The notes: a model not told the origin generated them from the sequence alone. Positions 16,700 through 25,967 are shown, numbered from the stretch's first letter. The stretch: DNA of 64,000 bases from Methanomassiliicoccaceae archaeon UBA472 (GCA_002497075.1 DAML01000011.1:166982-230981); one strand, 5' to 3'. A program made the numbers and translations.

Positions 16700-17554
16700 T
16701 CACAGGGTCAACCTGGTTCCTAGATTCCTGCCGCTGAACAACTGGTCCACGATGGAGTTCGGGGTCGTTCCGCAAATTATATGTGCCGTCCTTACGCCGC
16801 CCCGTAGGGCGTTGAAACACGCTTCGACCTTGGGGATCATCCCGTCCTTCAGTATGCCGGAGGAGGTGAGCGGGGCAAGGTCCGATTCCCTTATCTCGGG
16901 TATCGTGGAACCCAGGTCCTCGAACACCCGCAGCACGCCGGGAACCTCTGTCACCAGCACCATGTCCGAAGCGTGTATGCCGGCCGCAAGAGCGGCCGCA
17001 GCGGTGTCGGCGTTGACGTTCATCAGCATTCCCGAGCCGTCCGCGCATATCGAGTAGACGACCGGGATGAAACCGTTGTCGCAAAGGGCGTTCACCAGGC
17101 GGGGGTCGACCTTGACCACCTCACCCACGTAGCCTAGGTCAACGTATTCCGTTCCATTCGGACCGTCCAGCTTAACCGGGTCCATCTTCTTCGCCACCAA
17201 GGTGTCGGCCTCGCTTCCGGCCACGCCGATCGCCTTCATTCCCGCGTTGCGCAGCGACACGACGACACGGTCATTTATGCGCGAGAGAACGGACTTGGCT
17301 ATCTGCAGCGTGATGTCGTCAGTTATGCGCAGTCCGGCGACCTTCTTGACCGGTAGCCCGCACCGTTTCATCTCATCGGTGATCTCCGGCCCGCCTCCGT
17401 GCAAAACGATAGGCGTCAGGCCGCGCTCCCTGAGCTCGGCGATCTGCCTGGCGAATAGATCGATCTGCTCCATCCCTCCGATGGACGAGCCCCCGAACTT
17501 GACCACCACCTTCCCCGCTTGGCACGGGGTGCCAATGTCTGCGTTATGTGACAT
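16700..17554 (-). CDS. argB: Acetylglutamate kinase
   Basis: 284 residues of the amino acid kinase fold. Motifs present are VVKFGGSSIG, IVLHGGGPEITDEMKR, the central VNADTAAAALAAGI and LTSSGILKDGMIPKVEAC near the end. It phosphorylates N-acetylglutamate. The N-terminal extension before KVVVKFGG is short, so there is no sign of the helix that makes bacterial enzymes arginine-sensitive hexamers. It lies 4 bp downstream of argJ. No LysW carrier gene is nearby, so the acetylated route is used. Confidence 0.95.
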   Translation of the reverse strand: MSHNADIGTPCQAGKVVVKFGGSSIGGMEQIDLFARQIAELRERGLTPIVLHGGGPEITDEMKRCGLPVKKVAGLRITDDITLQIAKSVLSRINDRVVVSLRNAGMKAIGVAGSEADTLVAKKMDPVKLDGPNGTEYVDLGYVGEVVKVDPRLVNALCDNGFIPVVYSICADGSGMLMNVNADTAAAALAAGIHASDMVLVTEVPGVLRVFEDLGSTIPEIRESDLAPLTSSGILKDGMIPKVEACFNALRGGVRTAHIICGTTPNSIVDQLFSGRNLGTRLTL

Positions 17555-17558
17555 CTCA

Positions 17559-18785
17559 TCACGTGGTGTACATGGCGTTGATCTTGACGTAATCGTAGCT
17601 GAGGTCGCAGCCCCAGGCCTCCCCGGACGAGTATCCGTTGTTCAGGTCTAGGTCTATGACTATCCTCTTGTGCGAGAGCACCCGCTTGGCGGCGGCCTCT
17701 ACTTCGCTGCCGGCGATCAGCATCGGAGCCCCGTCCTCGAACAGTATGACGGAATCGCCATTGGAGCGGAGCACCAATTTCACCTTCTCCAGATTGAACT
17801 CCGCGTCCGAGTTGCCCAGCGCGGCCAATATGCGCCCGAAGTTGGGATCGGCCCCGAATATGGCGGTCTTTACGAGGGACGAGGCTATGATGGCCCTGGC
17901 GGCAGAGCGCGCCTGGACCGGGTTCTTGGCGCCGTGCACCATGACCTCGATCAGCTTGGTGGCGCCCTCACCGTCGATCACTATCTTCTTGGCCAGCTGC
18001 TGGGCGACGTACCGTACGCCTTCCCAGAAGGCCGGGTCGTCATCGGCCGGCTTGCCGCCGGCCATGCCATTGGCCAATAGCATGGATATGTCGTTGGTGC
18101 TCTGGTCCCCGTCCACGCTTATCACGTTGAAGCTGACGTCCATCATGTCCTGCCAGCGGCGGTTGAAGTTCTTGGAAAGGTGGGCGTCGGTGACCATGAA
18201 CGTCAACGTCGTGGCGTGCAGCACCTTCATGGCCGGGGAGATCATCCCGCTGCCCTTGGTGATACCGGCGATGGTCACCGCGGTCCCGTCCTTGAGGGTG
18301 ACCTTGCAGGCGGCCTCCTTCTTCACGGTGTCAGTGGTCATTATGGCCCGGGCGGCCATGTCGTCGGACTCGGGACCTTTTCCCAGCGCCTGAACGGCCT
18401 TGGGGATGCCCGCGGAGATCTTATCCATGGGCAGGAAGCGGGAAATTACCCCAGTGGAGGCCACGCCTACTAGCGTGTCGCGGATCCCCAAGGTCTGGGC
18501 GGTGAGGAACACCATCTGCTTGGAATCGTATATTCCCTGCACACCGGTTATGGCGTTGGCATTGCCGCTGTTTATCACCATGGCCTGCAGCGCCTTGGGG
18601 TCCTTCTTCATCATGACCTCGATCGGCGCGGCCCGCACCTTGTTCTGAGTATAGGCTATGGCGCATTTTGCCGGCACTTCGGAGTAGATGACCGCCAGAT
18701 CGAGCTTCTCCTTCTTTATGCCGCAATGAACCCCGGCCGCCTTGAACCCCTTCGGTGAGGTTATGCCCCCTTCAAAAACTTCCAT
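17559..18785 (-). CDS. argJ: Ornithine acetyltransferase (ArgJ), possibly bifunctional
   Basis: 408 residues, the normal ArgJ length. Recognisable segments are GITSPKGFKAAGVHCGIK, VINSGNANAITG, SSL-type domain joints and a C-terminal GYSSGEAWGCDLSYDYVKINA. ArgJ self-cleaves at an Ala-Thr bond and transfers acetyl from N-acetylornithine to glutamate. Here the site is A191-T192 in LHATTLTFMVTDA, aligned by the fixed distance to TDA. Between KGSGM and that Thr the usual short IAPNM is replaced by ISPAMKVLH, four residues longer. It is second in the operon, 2 bp after argC. Whether it also makes N-acetylglutamate from acetyl-CoA is not visible. Confidence 0.93.
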   Translation of the reverse strand: MEVFEGGITSPKGFKAAGVHCGIKKEKLDLAVIYSEVPAKCAIAYTQNKVRAAPIEVMMKKDPKALQAMVINSGNANAITGVQGIYDSKQMVFLTAQTLGIRDTLVGVASTGVISRFLPMDKISAGIPKAVQALGKGPESDDMAARAIMTTDTVKKEAACKVTLKDGTAVTIAGITKGSGMISPAMKVLHATTLTFMVTDAHLSKNFNRRWQDMMDVSFNVISVDGDQSTNDISMLLANGMAGGKPADDDPAFWEGVRYVAQQLAKKIVIDGEGATKLIEVMVHGAKNPVQARSAARAIIASSLVKTAIFGADPNFGRILAALGNSDAEFNLEKVKLVLRSNGDSVILFEDGAPMLIAGSEVEAAAKRVLSHKRIVIDLDLNNGYSSGEAWGCDLSYDYVKINAMYTT

Positions 18786-18787
18786 CT

Positions 18788-19804
18788 TTAAACCCCCAAT
18801 CCCGGGAAATCCAATCCCGTTTCCTCAGGCCACCCGAACATCGCGTTGCAGTTCTGCACAGCTTGTCCAGCCCCTCCCTTTACCAGGTTGTCGATCGCGC
18901 TCATGACCACCACGTTCCTGTCGCCTACCACTTCCAATCCCACCTCGCAATGGTTGGAGCCGATCACGGCCTGCATCCACGGCACCTCTGTCATGCGCAC
19001 GAAGCGCTTCCTACGGAAGAATTCGGTGTACATGCCAAGCAGTTCCTGTTTGGTAAGGTCGTCGTTGAGCTTGAGGTACATGGTGCACAGCATCCCGCGC
19101 ACCACAGGTATGAGATGAGGGGTGAAGACCACCTCGGCCAGCCTGCCCTGCAGTCGGGTCAGGGTCTGAGCGATCTCCGGAGTGTGACGATGCGTTCCGA
19201 CCTTGTAAGGGTTGACGCTAGCTCCGCAATTAGGATGATGACTGGCCTTGGTCGGCTCTGCGCCCGCCCCAGACGTTCCGCTCTTGGCGTCAATTATTAC
19301 GCCGCCAGCCACCAGATGATTGGCGAACAGAGGTGCCAATCCAAGCGTGGAGCAGGTGGGATAGCATCCCGGATTTGCGATGAAATCGGCCTCGGCAATC
19401 TCGTCCCAGTAAAGCTCGTTCAGACCGTAGACGGCCTTGCCCAGGTTACCCAGGTCAGTGTGATCGTGACCGTACCATTTCTTGTAGGACGCGGGGTCCT
19501 TGAGCCGGTAGTCGCCGCTTAGGTCGATCACCCTGGCGCCGCTGCGGGCGATATCCGGTGCCAGCTTCATGGAGGCGCCGTGCGGTGTAGCAAGAAACAC
19601 GACGTCCATTCCCTGGCCGGTGACAGACTCGCTGAACTTTAGGTCGACGTAGCCGCGCAGGAACGGGTGGGTGTCCGCCACCTGCTGTCCGGCCAACTGC
19701 CTGGAGGTTATCGCTTCCAGGGAGATCTTAGGATGACGACTGAGCAGGCGCGCCAGCTCCCCGCCGATGTAACCGGAACCCCCGACCACAGCTGCCTTAA
19801 TCAT
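18788..19804 (-). CDS. argC: N-acetyl-gamma-glutamyl-phosphate reductase
   Basis: 338 residues from ATG 19804. The opening MIKAAVVGGSGYIGGELARLL is the NADPH Rossmann fold; IANPGCYPT carries the catalytic cysteine, and GTSGAGAEPTKASHH is family-typical. It reduces N-acetylglutamyl phosphate. The longer open frame upstream of 19804 is not family sequence. It is the first gene of the minus-strand arginine operon. Upstream A+T-rich tracts around 19840-19860 probably hold its promoter, but I could not pick one TATA box with confidence. Confidence 0.95.
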   Translation of the reverse strand: MIKAAVVGGSGYIGGELARLLSRHPKISLEAITSRQLAGQQVADTHPFLRGYVDLKFSESVTGQGMDVVFLATPHGASMKLAPDIARSGARVIDLSGDYRLKDPASYKKWYGHDHTDLGNLGKAVYGLNELYWDEIAEADFIANPGCYPTCSTLGLAPLFANHLVAGGVIIDAKSGTSGAGAEPTKASHHPNCGASVNPYKVGTHRHTPEIAQTLTRLQGRLAEVVFTPHLIPVVRGMLCTMYLKLNDDLTKQELLGMYTEFFRRKRFVRMTEVPWMQAVIGSNHCEVGLEVVGDRNVVVMSAIDNLVKGGAGQAVQNCNAMFGWPEETGLDFPGLGV

Positions 19805-20026
19805 TCTGCTTCCTCGCCCAATATTGGAGTTTGCCGAATTAAGAGTTTGTTTATTAAGCATTATGCCCGAAATGCGACATTTTCTTTCTGTAGAGGTCAA
19901 AATAGACATTAACCCAGCTTTGGGGCGGCAAAGGGCCTCGAAATGGTTATTAACCGCCTCCGGCCAATAATGGTCGGGCATTGTTATACTTTCCAGCCCG
20001 GGCAACCAGGAAAGGGAGGATCCCCC

Positions 20027-21430
20027 ATGGTCCACCCCAAAGCAACTGAGAAGGGCTGGAAGGCTTATCATTCAGTGTGGCTCATGCTTTTCATCGCTTG
20101 GACCATGTGTTACCTGGACCGGGCGATCACCGGCCCGGTGATCTCCTGGCTGATCACCAACGATCTAGAGCTGATCAATGGGGCGTATGAGCCGCACGCC
20201 GTGGGGGGACTGATCGGCTCCATGTTCTTCGCCGGGTATATGCTCACCCAGTTCCCGGCAGGGTTCCTGGGGGACCGGTTCGGCAGGCGCACCATGCTGG
20301 TCTTAAGCACGGTGTGGGCAGGGGTAGCCACAATTCTCAGCGGGATGGTCCGGGGGCTCAATGCCTTCGTCGCCGCTCGGGTGCTGACCGGACTGGGAGA
20401 GGGAGCCTACTACTCGAACGACCGGGCATTGGTGGCGCAGGTCACTCCACCGGGCAAGGTGGGGACAGGGATGGGAGTGGTGTTCGTGGGCCTGGCCGTT
20501 GGTATGACCGCTGCCACGGTGACCGCTCCATGGCTCATCGAAATGGCCGAAGGATTCATGGGCCGAGCGGCCTGGTCCTTTCCGTTCCTCCTGTTCGGTC
20601 CGCCGACGGTCGCGGTGGGGCTGCTCATGCATCGCCTACTGCCTGCCGGTGAGGTGGAAACATACCGGGGTGCCTTGCCCCGACTCGTAGCTTATTCGCT
20701 CTTCTTCCTTCTGGTGATCATGGGGTTGTTCCATCTCTCCCTATCGCTCCGCCTGGGCGTGCTCTGGCAAACCGCGTTCGTCCTTATGGTCGCCTTCGTT
20801 CTGGTAGGTTTCATCTACAGCAGGATCGGCTCCTCCAGTGCCCCGGTCCTTCGCGACCGCTCCCTTCTGCTCATGTACTTCTCGGCGATCCCCATATTGT
20901 TCACCCTTTGGTTCTTCGGTTTCTGGGCACTGCTGGTCGTCTCCGAATCTTCCGACCTAGGGTTGAGCGGGGCGGCGCTGTATGCCGGGCTTTTCGGCCT
21001 GGCCAACGCAATAGGTTATCCTTTGGGAGGAGTGATCTGCGACCGTATCCCGGGGATCGCTGGGCGGAAACGTTTGTATGCCCTCGTCTGTGTGACGGTC
21101 GCCGCCCTGGTGGCGTTGATGGTGCCTTCCATCCAGGCCGAGGACCTGACAGCCATGGCCATTCTTTTGTTCCTCATTGGGATGGTTTTCGCGGCCATGC
21201 AGACCGTCCACATGACGCTCACCGCGGACCTATCGCCACCCGACCAGCTGGGACAATCTTTCGGCATGTGGAACCTGGTGGCCGAGTTCGGAGCGCTGTT
21301 ATCCCCGGTGATCTGCGGTTATCTTAGGGACGCCACGGGCAGTTGGGATGCCGCGATCGTTCTGACCTCGGCGCTCCTTCTGGCAAGCGCGGCGTTGGTC
21401 GTCTTGGTCCCTCGAGCTGTCCGATACTGA
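20027..21430 (+). CDS. MFS transporter
   Basis: 467 residues with about twelve membrane helices. The MFS signature between helices 2 and 3 is clear (GFLGDRFGRRTML), with a partial copy in the second half (GGVICDRIPGIAGRKRL). Early CYLDRAITGPVISWL resembles anion/organic-acid symporters and related sugar-acid carriers. ATG 20027 follows GGGAGG by 8 nt; the open frame extends upstream without family sequence. It lies between the two arginine gene groups, divergent from argC and 76 bp before argG, but the substrate is unknown. Confidence 0.85.
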   Translation: MVHPKATEKGWKAYHSVWLMLFIAWTMCYLDRAITGPVISWLITNDLELINGAYEPHAVGGLIGSMFFAGYMLTQFPAGFLGDRFGRRTMLVLSTVWAGVATILSGMVRGLNAFVAARVLTGLGEGAYYSNDRALVAQVTPPGKVGTGMGVVFVGLAVGMTAATVTAPWLIEMAEGFMGRAAWSFPFLLFGPPTVAVGLLMHRLLPAGEVETYRGALPRLVAYSLFFLLVIMGLFHLSLSLRLGVLWQTAFVLMVAFVLVGFIYSRIGSSSAPVLRDRSLLLMYFSAIPILFTLWFFGFWALLVVSESSDLGLSGAALYAGLFGLANAIGYPLGGVICDRIPGIAGRKRLYALVCVTVAALVALMVPSIQAEDLTAMAILLFLIGMVFAAMQTVHMTLTADLSPPDQLGQSFGMWNLVAEFGALLSPVICGYLRDATGSWDAAIVLTSALLLASAALVVLVPRAVRY

Positions 21431-21470
21431 ACACTAGAAACGGACAATGTCCCTCTTCCGCCACTTTAGA

Positions 21471-21479
21471 TTAATATAC
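21471..21479 (+). promoter_or_regulatory. TATA box of argG
   Basis: ttaatatac centred about 32 nt before ATG 21507, which predicts a nearly leaderless argG transcript. Confidence 0.55.
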
Positions 21480-21506
21480 CTGGTCACTTCATCGGCGCAG
21501 ATTCAT

Positions 21507-22724
21507 ATGGCAGCTCGCGCTAAGAAGGTTCGTGACAAGGTAGTGCTAGCATACTCCGGCGGTCTGGACACGTCCGTGGCCATCCGGTGGTTGCAGCAGA
21601 ATTACGATCTGGACGTCATCGCCGTAAGCATCAACGTCGGTCAGCCTGGTGACCTCCAGGAGGCTGTCGACCGCGCGCTACAGATCGGAGCGGTGCAAGC
21701 GTACGCATTCGACGCGACCGAGGACTTCGTCAAGGACTACATCGGACCCTCGCTCAAGGCCAACGCCCTGTACATGGGGACCTATCCCTTGGCAACCTCT
21801 ATCGCCAGGCCGCTCATTGCCAGGATAATGGTGGACATCGCCAAGAAGGAAGGCGCCAAGTTCATAGCACACGGCTGCACCGCCAAGGGCAACGACCAGG
21901 TGCGCTTTGACGTAAGCATTGCCGCTCTGGCCCCGGAGATCAAGATCATAGCCCCCATGAGGGAATGGGTCATGACCAGGGAGGACGAGATCGAGTACGC
22001 CCGGAAGAACGACGTCCCGATCAAGGTCAAGAAGGAGTGCCCATACAGCACCGACGAGAACATCTGGGGGCGCAGCTGCGAGTGCGGCATCCTGGAGGAC
22101 GCCATGGAGGAGCCACCGAAGGACGCTTACGAATGGACCGTCGACCCGGCGGACGCCCCTGATAAGCCGGAATACGTGGACATCCATTTCAAGAAGGGAT
22201 TGCCGGTCGGGATCAACAAGAGCAAGAAGATGTCCATGACCGACATAGTCAAGAAGCTCAACCAGCTGGGCGGGAAGCATGGATACGGACGCATCGATCA
22301 TATCGAGGACCGCCTGGTCGGCATAAAGTCCCGCGAGATCTACGAATCGCCGGCGGCCATGATCCTCATAAACGCGCATAAGGACCTGGAGAAGATGGTC
22401 CTGACCAAGGACGTCTTCAGCTACAAGCGCGGCATCGAGCAGCGCTTCTCCGAGCTGGCCTATGATGGGCTTTGGTTCTCTCCGCTGATGGAAGCGCTCA
22501 CCGCCTTCATCGAAAAGACCCAGGAATTCATCGACGGCACCGTAAGGGTAAAGCTCTACAAGGGCAGTGCCACCATAGTGGGCCGTTCCTCGCCGTACTC
22601 GCTGTACGATACGGGGCTGGCCACTTATGCCGAGGGAGACCAGTTCAACCACAAGTCCGCGGAGGGCTTCATCTACGTGTGGGGCCTCCCGTTGCGCAGC
22701 GTGGCGAAGGCTCAGAAGAAGTGA
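21507..22724 (+). CDS. argG: Argininosuccinate synthase
   Basis: 405 residues. The N-type PP-loop is VVLAYSGGLDTSVAIRWL. Later family segments include HGCTAKGNDQVRFDVS, DENIWGRSCECGILEDA and GRSSPYSLYDTGLATYAEGD. It joins citrulline and aspartate with ATP. ATG 21507 is well placed relative to the TATA box at 21471. It is followed 5 bp later by argH. Length and motifs are normal. Confidence 0.97.
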   Translation: MAARAKKVRDKVVLAYSGGLDTSVAIRWLQQNYDLDVIAVSINVGQPGDLQEAVDRALQIGAVQAYAFDATEDFVKDYIGPSLKANALYMGTYPLATSIARPLIARIMVDIAKKEGAKFIAHGCTAKGNDQVRFDVSIAALAPEIKIIAPMREWVMTREDEIEYARKNDVPIKVKKECPYSTDENIWGRSCECGILEDAMEEPPKDAYEWTVDPADAPDKPEYVDIHFKKGLPVGINKSKKMSMTDIVKKLNQLGGKHGYGRIDHIEDRLVGIKSREIYESPAAMILINAHKDLEKMVLTKDVFSYKRGIEQRFSELAYDGLWFSPLMEALTAFIEKTQEFIDGTVRVKLYKGSATIVGRSSPYSLYDTGLATYAEGDQFNHKSAEGFIYVWGLPLRSVAKAQKK

Positions 22725-22729
22725 TCTTC

Positions 22730-24175
22730 ATGGCCGAGAAGCAACTGTGGTCCGGTCGTTTCGCCGAGGGTCCGTCCGAGATCACCCTGTCGTTCACATC
22801 GTCGTTGTCGGTAGACACCAGGCTGGCCTGGTACGACATCGTCGGATCGATGGCTCACGCCAGGATGCTGGGCGAGGTCGGGATAATCCAGAAAGATGAG
22901 TCCGATCTGTTGGCGAACGGCCTGAGGCAGCTGCTTATCGACCTGGAGTCAGGACAACTGGACCTCTGCCCCGATCTGGAGGACGTGCACACCAACGTGG
23001 AGCACATCCTGACCGAGAGGGTGGGAGAGGCCGGAAAGCGCCTTCATACCGCCAGGAGCCGCAACGATCAGGTCTCCACGGACTTCCGCATGTTCGTGCG
23101 GGACGCCATACTGGAGATCGCCACACTGCTGCTGGACGTTCAGTCCGAACTTCTAGACCGGGCGGAGAAGGAGACCGAGACCATCATGCCCGGTTTCACC
23201 CATATGCAGCACGCCCAACCCGTATCGCTGGGATTTCACCTGCTGGCGCATGTGTTCCGCCTGCAGCGGGACGCCGAAAGGTTCCTGGACGCATACAAGC
23301 GCCTGAACCAGTGTCCCCTGGGCGCCGGGGCCCTGGCCGGGACCGGGCATCCCGTGGACCGGGACATGACGTCGGAAATGTTGGGTTTCGATCGGCCGAC
23401 GGACAACGCCATGGACACCGTGAGCGACCGGGATTTCGCCTTGGAGTTCGCTTACGACTGCGCCCAGGCCATGGTGCACCTGAGCAGCATGGGCGAGGAA
23501 CTGGTACTGTGGACGTCCCCGGAGTTCCGCTTCGCTGAGATGCCGGACGCCTTCGCCACCGGCAGTTCCATAATGCCGCAGAAGAAGAACCCGGACGTGG
23601 CGGAGCTGGTGCGCGGACGAAGTTCGATAACCATCGGGAACCTGATGCAGCTTCTCACCGTCATGAAGGGGCTGCCGCTGAGTTATAACCGGGACATGCA
23701 GGAGGACAAGGGATCGGTGTTCTCCAGCTACGAGACGCTGACCTCTTGCCTTTTCATGATAGGGCCGATGTACCGCGACCTGTCGTTCAACAGGGACCGC
23801 ATGGCTAACGCCTGCGCGGACGGTTTCCTGAACGCAACGGACCTCGCGGACCATCTGGTGCGGAAAGGCATGCCCTTCCGGCAGGCGCACGAAGTGGTGG
23901 GCGCCGCCGTTCAATATTGCGTCAAGAAAGGAAAGAAGCTGGAATCGCTAACCGCCAAGGAGATGAAATCGTTCTCCGAGCTGCTGGATAAAGGATCTCT
24001 AGAATACATCTCCCTGGACGCTTGCCTGCGCCGTCGCACCTCGTCCGGAGGCACCGCGCCGGAAAGGGTGAGGGAGCAGATCGTCTCGGCCCAGGCGATA
24101 ATGGAATCCCACCGCGCGGAATGTGATGGCGAGATAGCTCGTCTGGACGGAGTCTGGGAAAAGCTCAGGAAGTAG
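22730..24175 (+). CDS. argH: Argininosuccinate lyase
   Basis: 481 residues of the fumarase/aspartase superfamily. The start reads MAEKQLWSGRFAEGPSE, then HTARSRNDQVSTDFRMF, MPGFTHMQHAQPV and the signature GSSIMPQKKNPDVAELVRG with the catalytic serine. It releases fumarate and arginine. It is co-transcribed with argG. The last steps of arginine synthesis are thus encoded here, but argF and carbamoyl-phosphate synthase are not in the window. Confidence 0.97.
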   Translation: MAEKQLWSGRFAEGPSEITLSFTSSLSVDTRLAWYDIVGSMAHARMLGEVGIIQKDESDLLANGLRQLLIDLESGQLDLCPDLEDVHTNVEHILTERVGEAGKRLHTARSRNDQVSTDFRMFVRDAILEIATLLLDVQSELLDRAEKETETIMPGFTHMQHAQPVSLGFHLLAHVFRLQRDAERFLDAYKRLNQCPLGAGALAGTGHPVDRDMTSEMLGFDRPTDNAMDTVSDRDFALEFAYDCAQAMVHLSSMGEELVLWTSPEFRFAEMPDAFATGSSIMPQKKNPDVAELVRGRSSITIGNLMQLLTVMKGLPLSYNRDMQEDKGSVFSSYETLTSCLFMIGPMYRDLSFNRDRMANACADGFLNATDLADHLVRKGMPFRQAHEVVGAAVQYCVKKGKKLESLTAKEMKSFSELLDKGSLEYISLDACLRRRTSSGGTAPERVREQIVSAQAIMESHRAECDGEIARLDGVWEKLRK

Positions 24176-24176
24176 T

Positions 24177-24545
24177 TCAGCTCTCCAAGCAGGAGAGGGT
24201 GTTCCACGCCAGTTCGTGTTCGAACCCGTTGCGGGTCAGCAGCTTGCTGATCTTCTCCGTCACGCGAACCACCTCGCCGCTCTTGGACGAACCTTTCACG
24301 TAGAACTCCATGCGGTTGGTCGGGAATATCAGACGCATGCGGCCTTTGCGATTGTACCCTTCCGGCTTGCGGTTAGCCTCCAGGTCCAACTGATTGATGT
24401 GTATGAACATCTGCATGATCTCCGGGTCCTCGGGGATCTGGTCCGTCTCTTCCAAGAATAGCTTGAGCAATTCGGGGAAGACCTCGGCCAACTCCTGGTA
24501 TTCTGTGCGGTCGTTCAGTACCAAGTGCCCACTGCTTGCTTTCAT
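24177..24545 (-). CDS. Hypothetical protein, 122 aa
   Basis: I do not recognise this protein. It begins MKASSGHLVLNDRTEYQELAEVF; the first half is acidic and helical, and the second half has beta-type segments with basic residues (RKGRMRLIFPTNRMEFYVKG, VRVTEKISKLL). It has no membrane segment, metal motif or repeat. A minus-strand TATA box at 24571-24579 sits about 30 nt before the ATG, so the gene is probably real and leaderless. It is convergent with argH (1 bp apart) and divergent from thiDN. Confidence 0.65.
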   Translation of the reverse strand: MKASSGHLVLNDRTEYQELAEVFPELLKLFLEETDQIPEDPEIMQMFIHINQLDLEANRKPEGYNRKGRMRLIFPTNRMEFYVKGSSKSGEVVRVTEKISKLLTRNGFEHELAWNTLSCLES

Positions 24546-24570
24546 CGGGTTTTTTGAACAGCGGCCCTCG

Positions 24571-24579
24571 ATATATAAT
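24571..24579 (-). promoter_or_regulatory. TATA box of the 122-aa gene
   Basis: ATTATATAT on the minus strand, about 30 nt before the ATG at 24545, which implies a leaderless mRNA. Confidence 0.5.
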
Positions 24580-24611
24580 GTTTGTTGGTTGACATCTGCG
24601 GCCGCATCCTG

Positions 24612-24620
24612 TTATAATTA
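24612..24620 (+). promoter_or_regulatory. TATA box of thiDN
   Basis: ttataatta centred about 31 nt before ATG 24647, which implies a short or absent leader. Confidence 0.5.
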
Positions 24621-24646
24621 TTAGGAAGGGGCACCTTACACCAATT

Positions 24647-25957
24647 ATGGCGATCATCCTCACTATAGCGGGCTCCGATTCTGTGGGCGGAGCGGGCGTG
24701 GAGGCCGATATAAAGGCCATCTCCTCGATGGGAGCCCACGCCGCGGTCGCTCTCACCGCGGTCACGGCCCAGAACACGTCCCGATTGCGGGAGATATTCC
24801 CGTTGCCACCGGAGCAGATCACCGCTCAGATCACCGCGGTGGCCGAGGATGCCTGCATATCCGCGGTGAAGACCGGTATGCTGTATTCCCCGCGCACCGT
24901 ACGTGCCGTGGCCTCCCTGCTCAATGAACTGAAGGTACCTCTGGTCGTCGACCCGGTGCTCTTCGCCGGCGTGGGCGCCTCACTGCACAAGGACGGCCTG
25001 GCGGAGTCCTTGGCCAAGGACCTGCTCCCCTTGGCCACCGTGGTGACCCCGAACCGGGAAGAGGCTGAGATCCTATCTGGACTGAAGATCATTGACGAAG
25101 AATCGCTGGAGGAGGTCGGGAACGCCCTCCTGGAACTCGGGCCGAAGGCGGTTCTGCTGAAAGGCGGCCATCTGGAAGGGAACGTCGCCCGCGACCTGCT
25201 CTTCACCGCCGAGGGCGTGCTGGAGATGGCCTCGCCTCGCCTGGACCGCAAGGTGCACGGGGCTGGATGCACTTTATCCTCGTTCATCGCCGCCGGACTG
25301 GGCCTGGGCATGGACACACGTGAGGCGGTGCAGGAGGCCAAGCGGCGCATATACGACTCGATAGCCATGGCCTTGCCGGTGGGCAAGGGACTTTTGGTCA
25401 TAAACCCCATGGCCACCTTGTACAAGGAAGCCATGAGGGCTCGGACGATGGAGGAGGTCCGTTCCGCCGTGGAGATCATCGAGCAGCGCTTGCCGCCCGA
25501 TCTGGTCCCGGAGGTCGGCATGAACCTTGCATACGCTTTGCCGTACCCCCAGGGTTATCGGGAGATATGCGGAGTCCAGGGTCGGCTGGTCAGAGTTGGA
25601 GATGGCATTCGGCGGGCAGGCGAGGTTCGGTTCGGAGGAAGCCGGCACATAGCCCGGGTGGTCATGGCCGCTTCAGCTGCCGACCCCGAAGTTCGTTGCG
25701 TCATGAACCTGCGGTACTCGGAGGAGACCCTGGCGGAACTGGTGTCGCTCGGTCTGGACATCGGATGCTTTGACCGGGCCGAGGAACCGGACAGCGTGTC
25801 CTCCATGGAATGGGGCACCGCACACGCGATAAATGAATGCGGCCATGTGCCGGACGTCATCTTCGACCGCGGGGGCGTGGGCAAGGAGCCGATGGTCAGA
25901 GTGCTCGGCCGAGACCCAGAGGAGGTCCTAGGCAAGATCGACGGGCTCATGAAGTGA
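24647..25957 (+). CDS. thiDN: Fused HMP-phosphate kinase / thiamine-phosphate synthase (ThiD-ThiN)
   Basis: 436 residues in two domains. Residues 1-255 are a ribokinase-fold ThiD (TIAGSDSVGGAGVEADIK, VDPVLFAG, TPNREEAEILSG, HGAGCTLSSFIAAGLG). Residues 265-436 are the archaeal ThiN domain (LVPEVGMNLAYALPYPQGY, DIGCFDRAEEP, PDVIFDRGGVGKEPMVRVLG). ThiD phosphorylates HMP-P; ThiN joins HMP-PP with HET-P, replacing ThiE. The fusion is the common archaeal arrangement. It starts 10 bp ahead of a glycosyltransferase gene, so the transcript may be shared. Confidence 0.94.
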   Translation: MAIILTIAGSDSVGGAGVEADIKAISSMGAHAAVALTAVTAQNTSRLREIFPLPPEQITAQITAVAEDACISAVKTGMLYSPRTVRAVASLLNELKVPLVVDPVLFAGVGASLHKDGLAESLAKDLLPLATVVTPNREEAEILSGLKIIDEESLEEVGNALLELGPKAVLLKGGHLEGNVARDLLFTAEGVLEMASPRLDRKVHGAGCTLSSFIAAGLGLGMDTREAVQEAKRRIYDSIAMALPVGKGLLVINPMATLYKEAMRARTMEEVRSAVEIIEQRLPPDLVPEVGMNLAYALPYPQGYREICGVQGRLVRVGDGIRRAGEVRFGGSRHIARVVMAASAADPEVRCVMNLRYSEETLAELVSLGLDIGCFDRAEEPDSVSSMEWGTAHAINECGHVPDVIFDRGGVGKEPMVRVLGRDPEEVLGKIDGLMK

Positions 25958-25967
25958 GGATGAACCT

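Noticed and set aside
16700..17554. LysW-dependent arginine/lysine route for the arg cluster
   Set aside because: No lysW-like small acidic carrier or ArgX/LysX ATP-grasp gene is present, and an ArgJ gene is, which fits the acetylated pathway.
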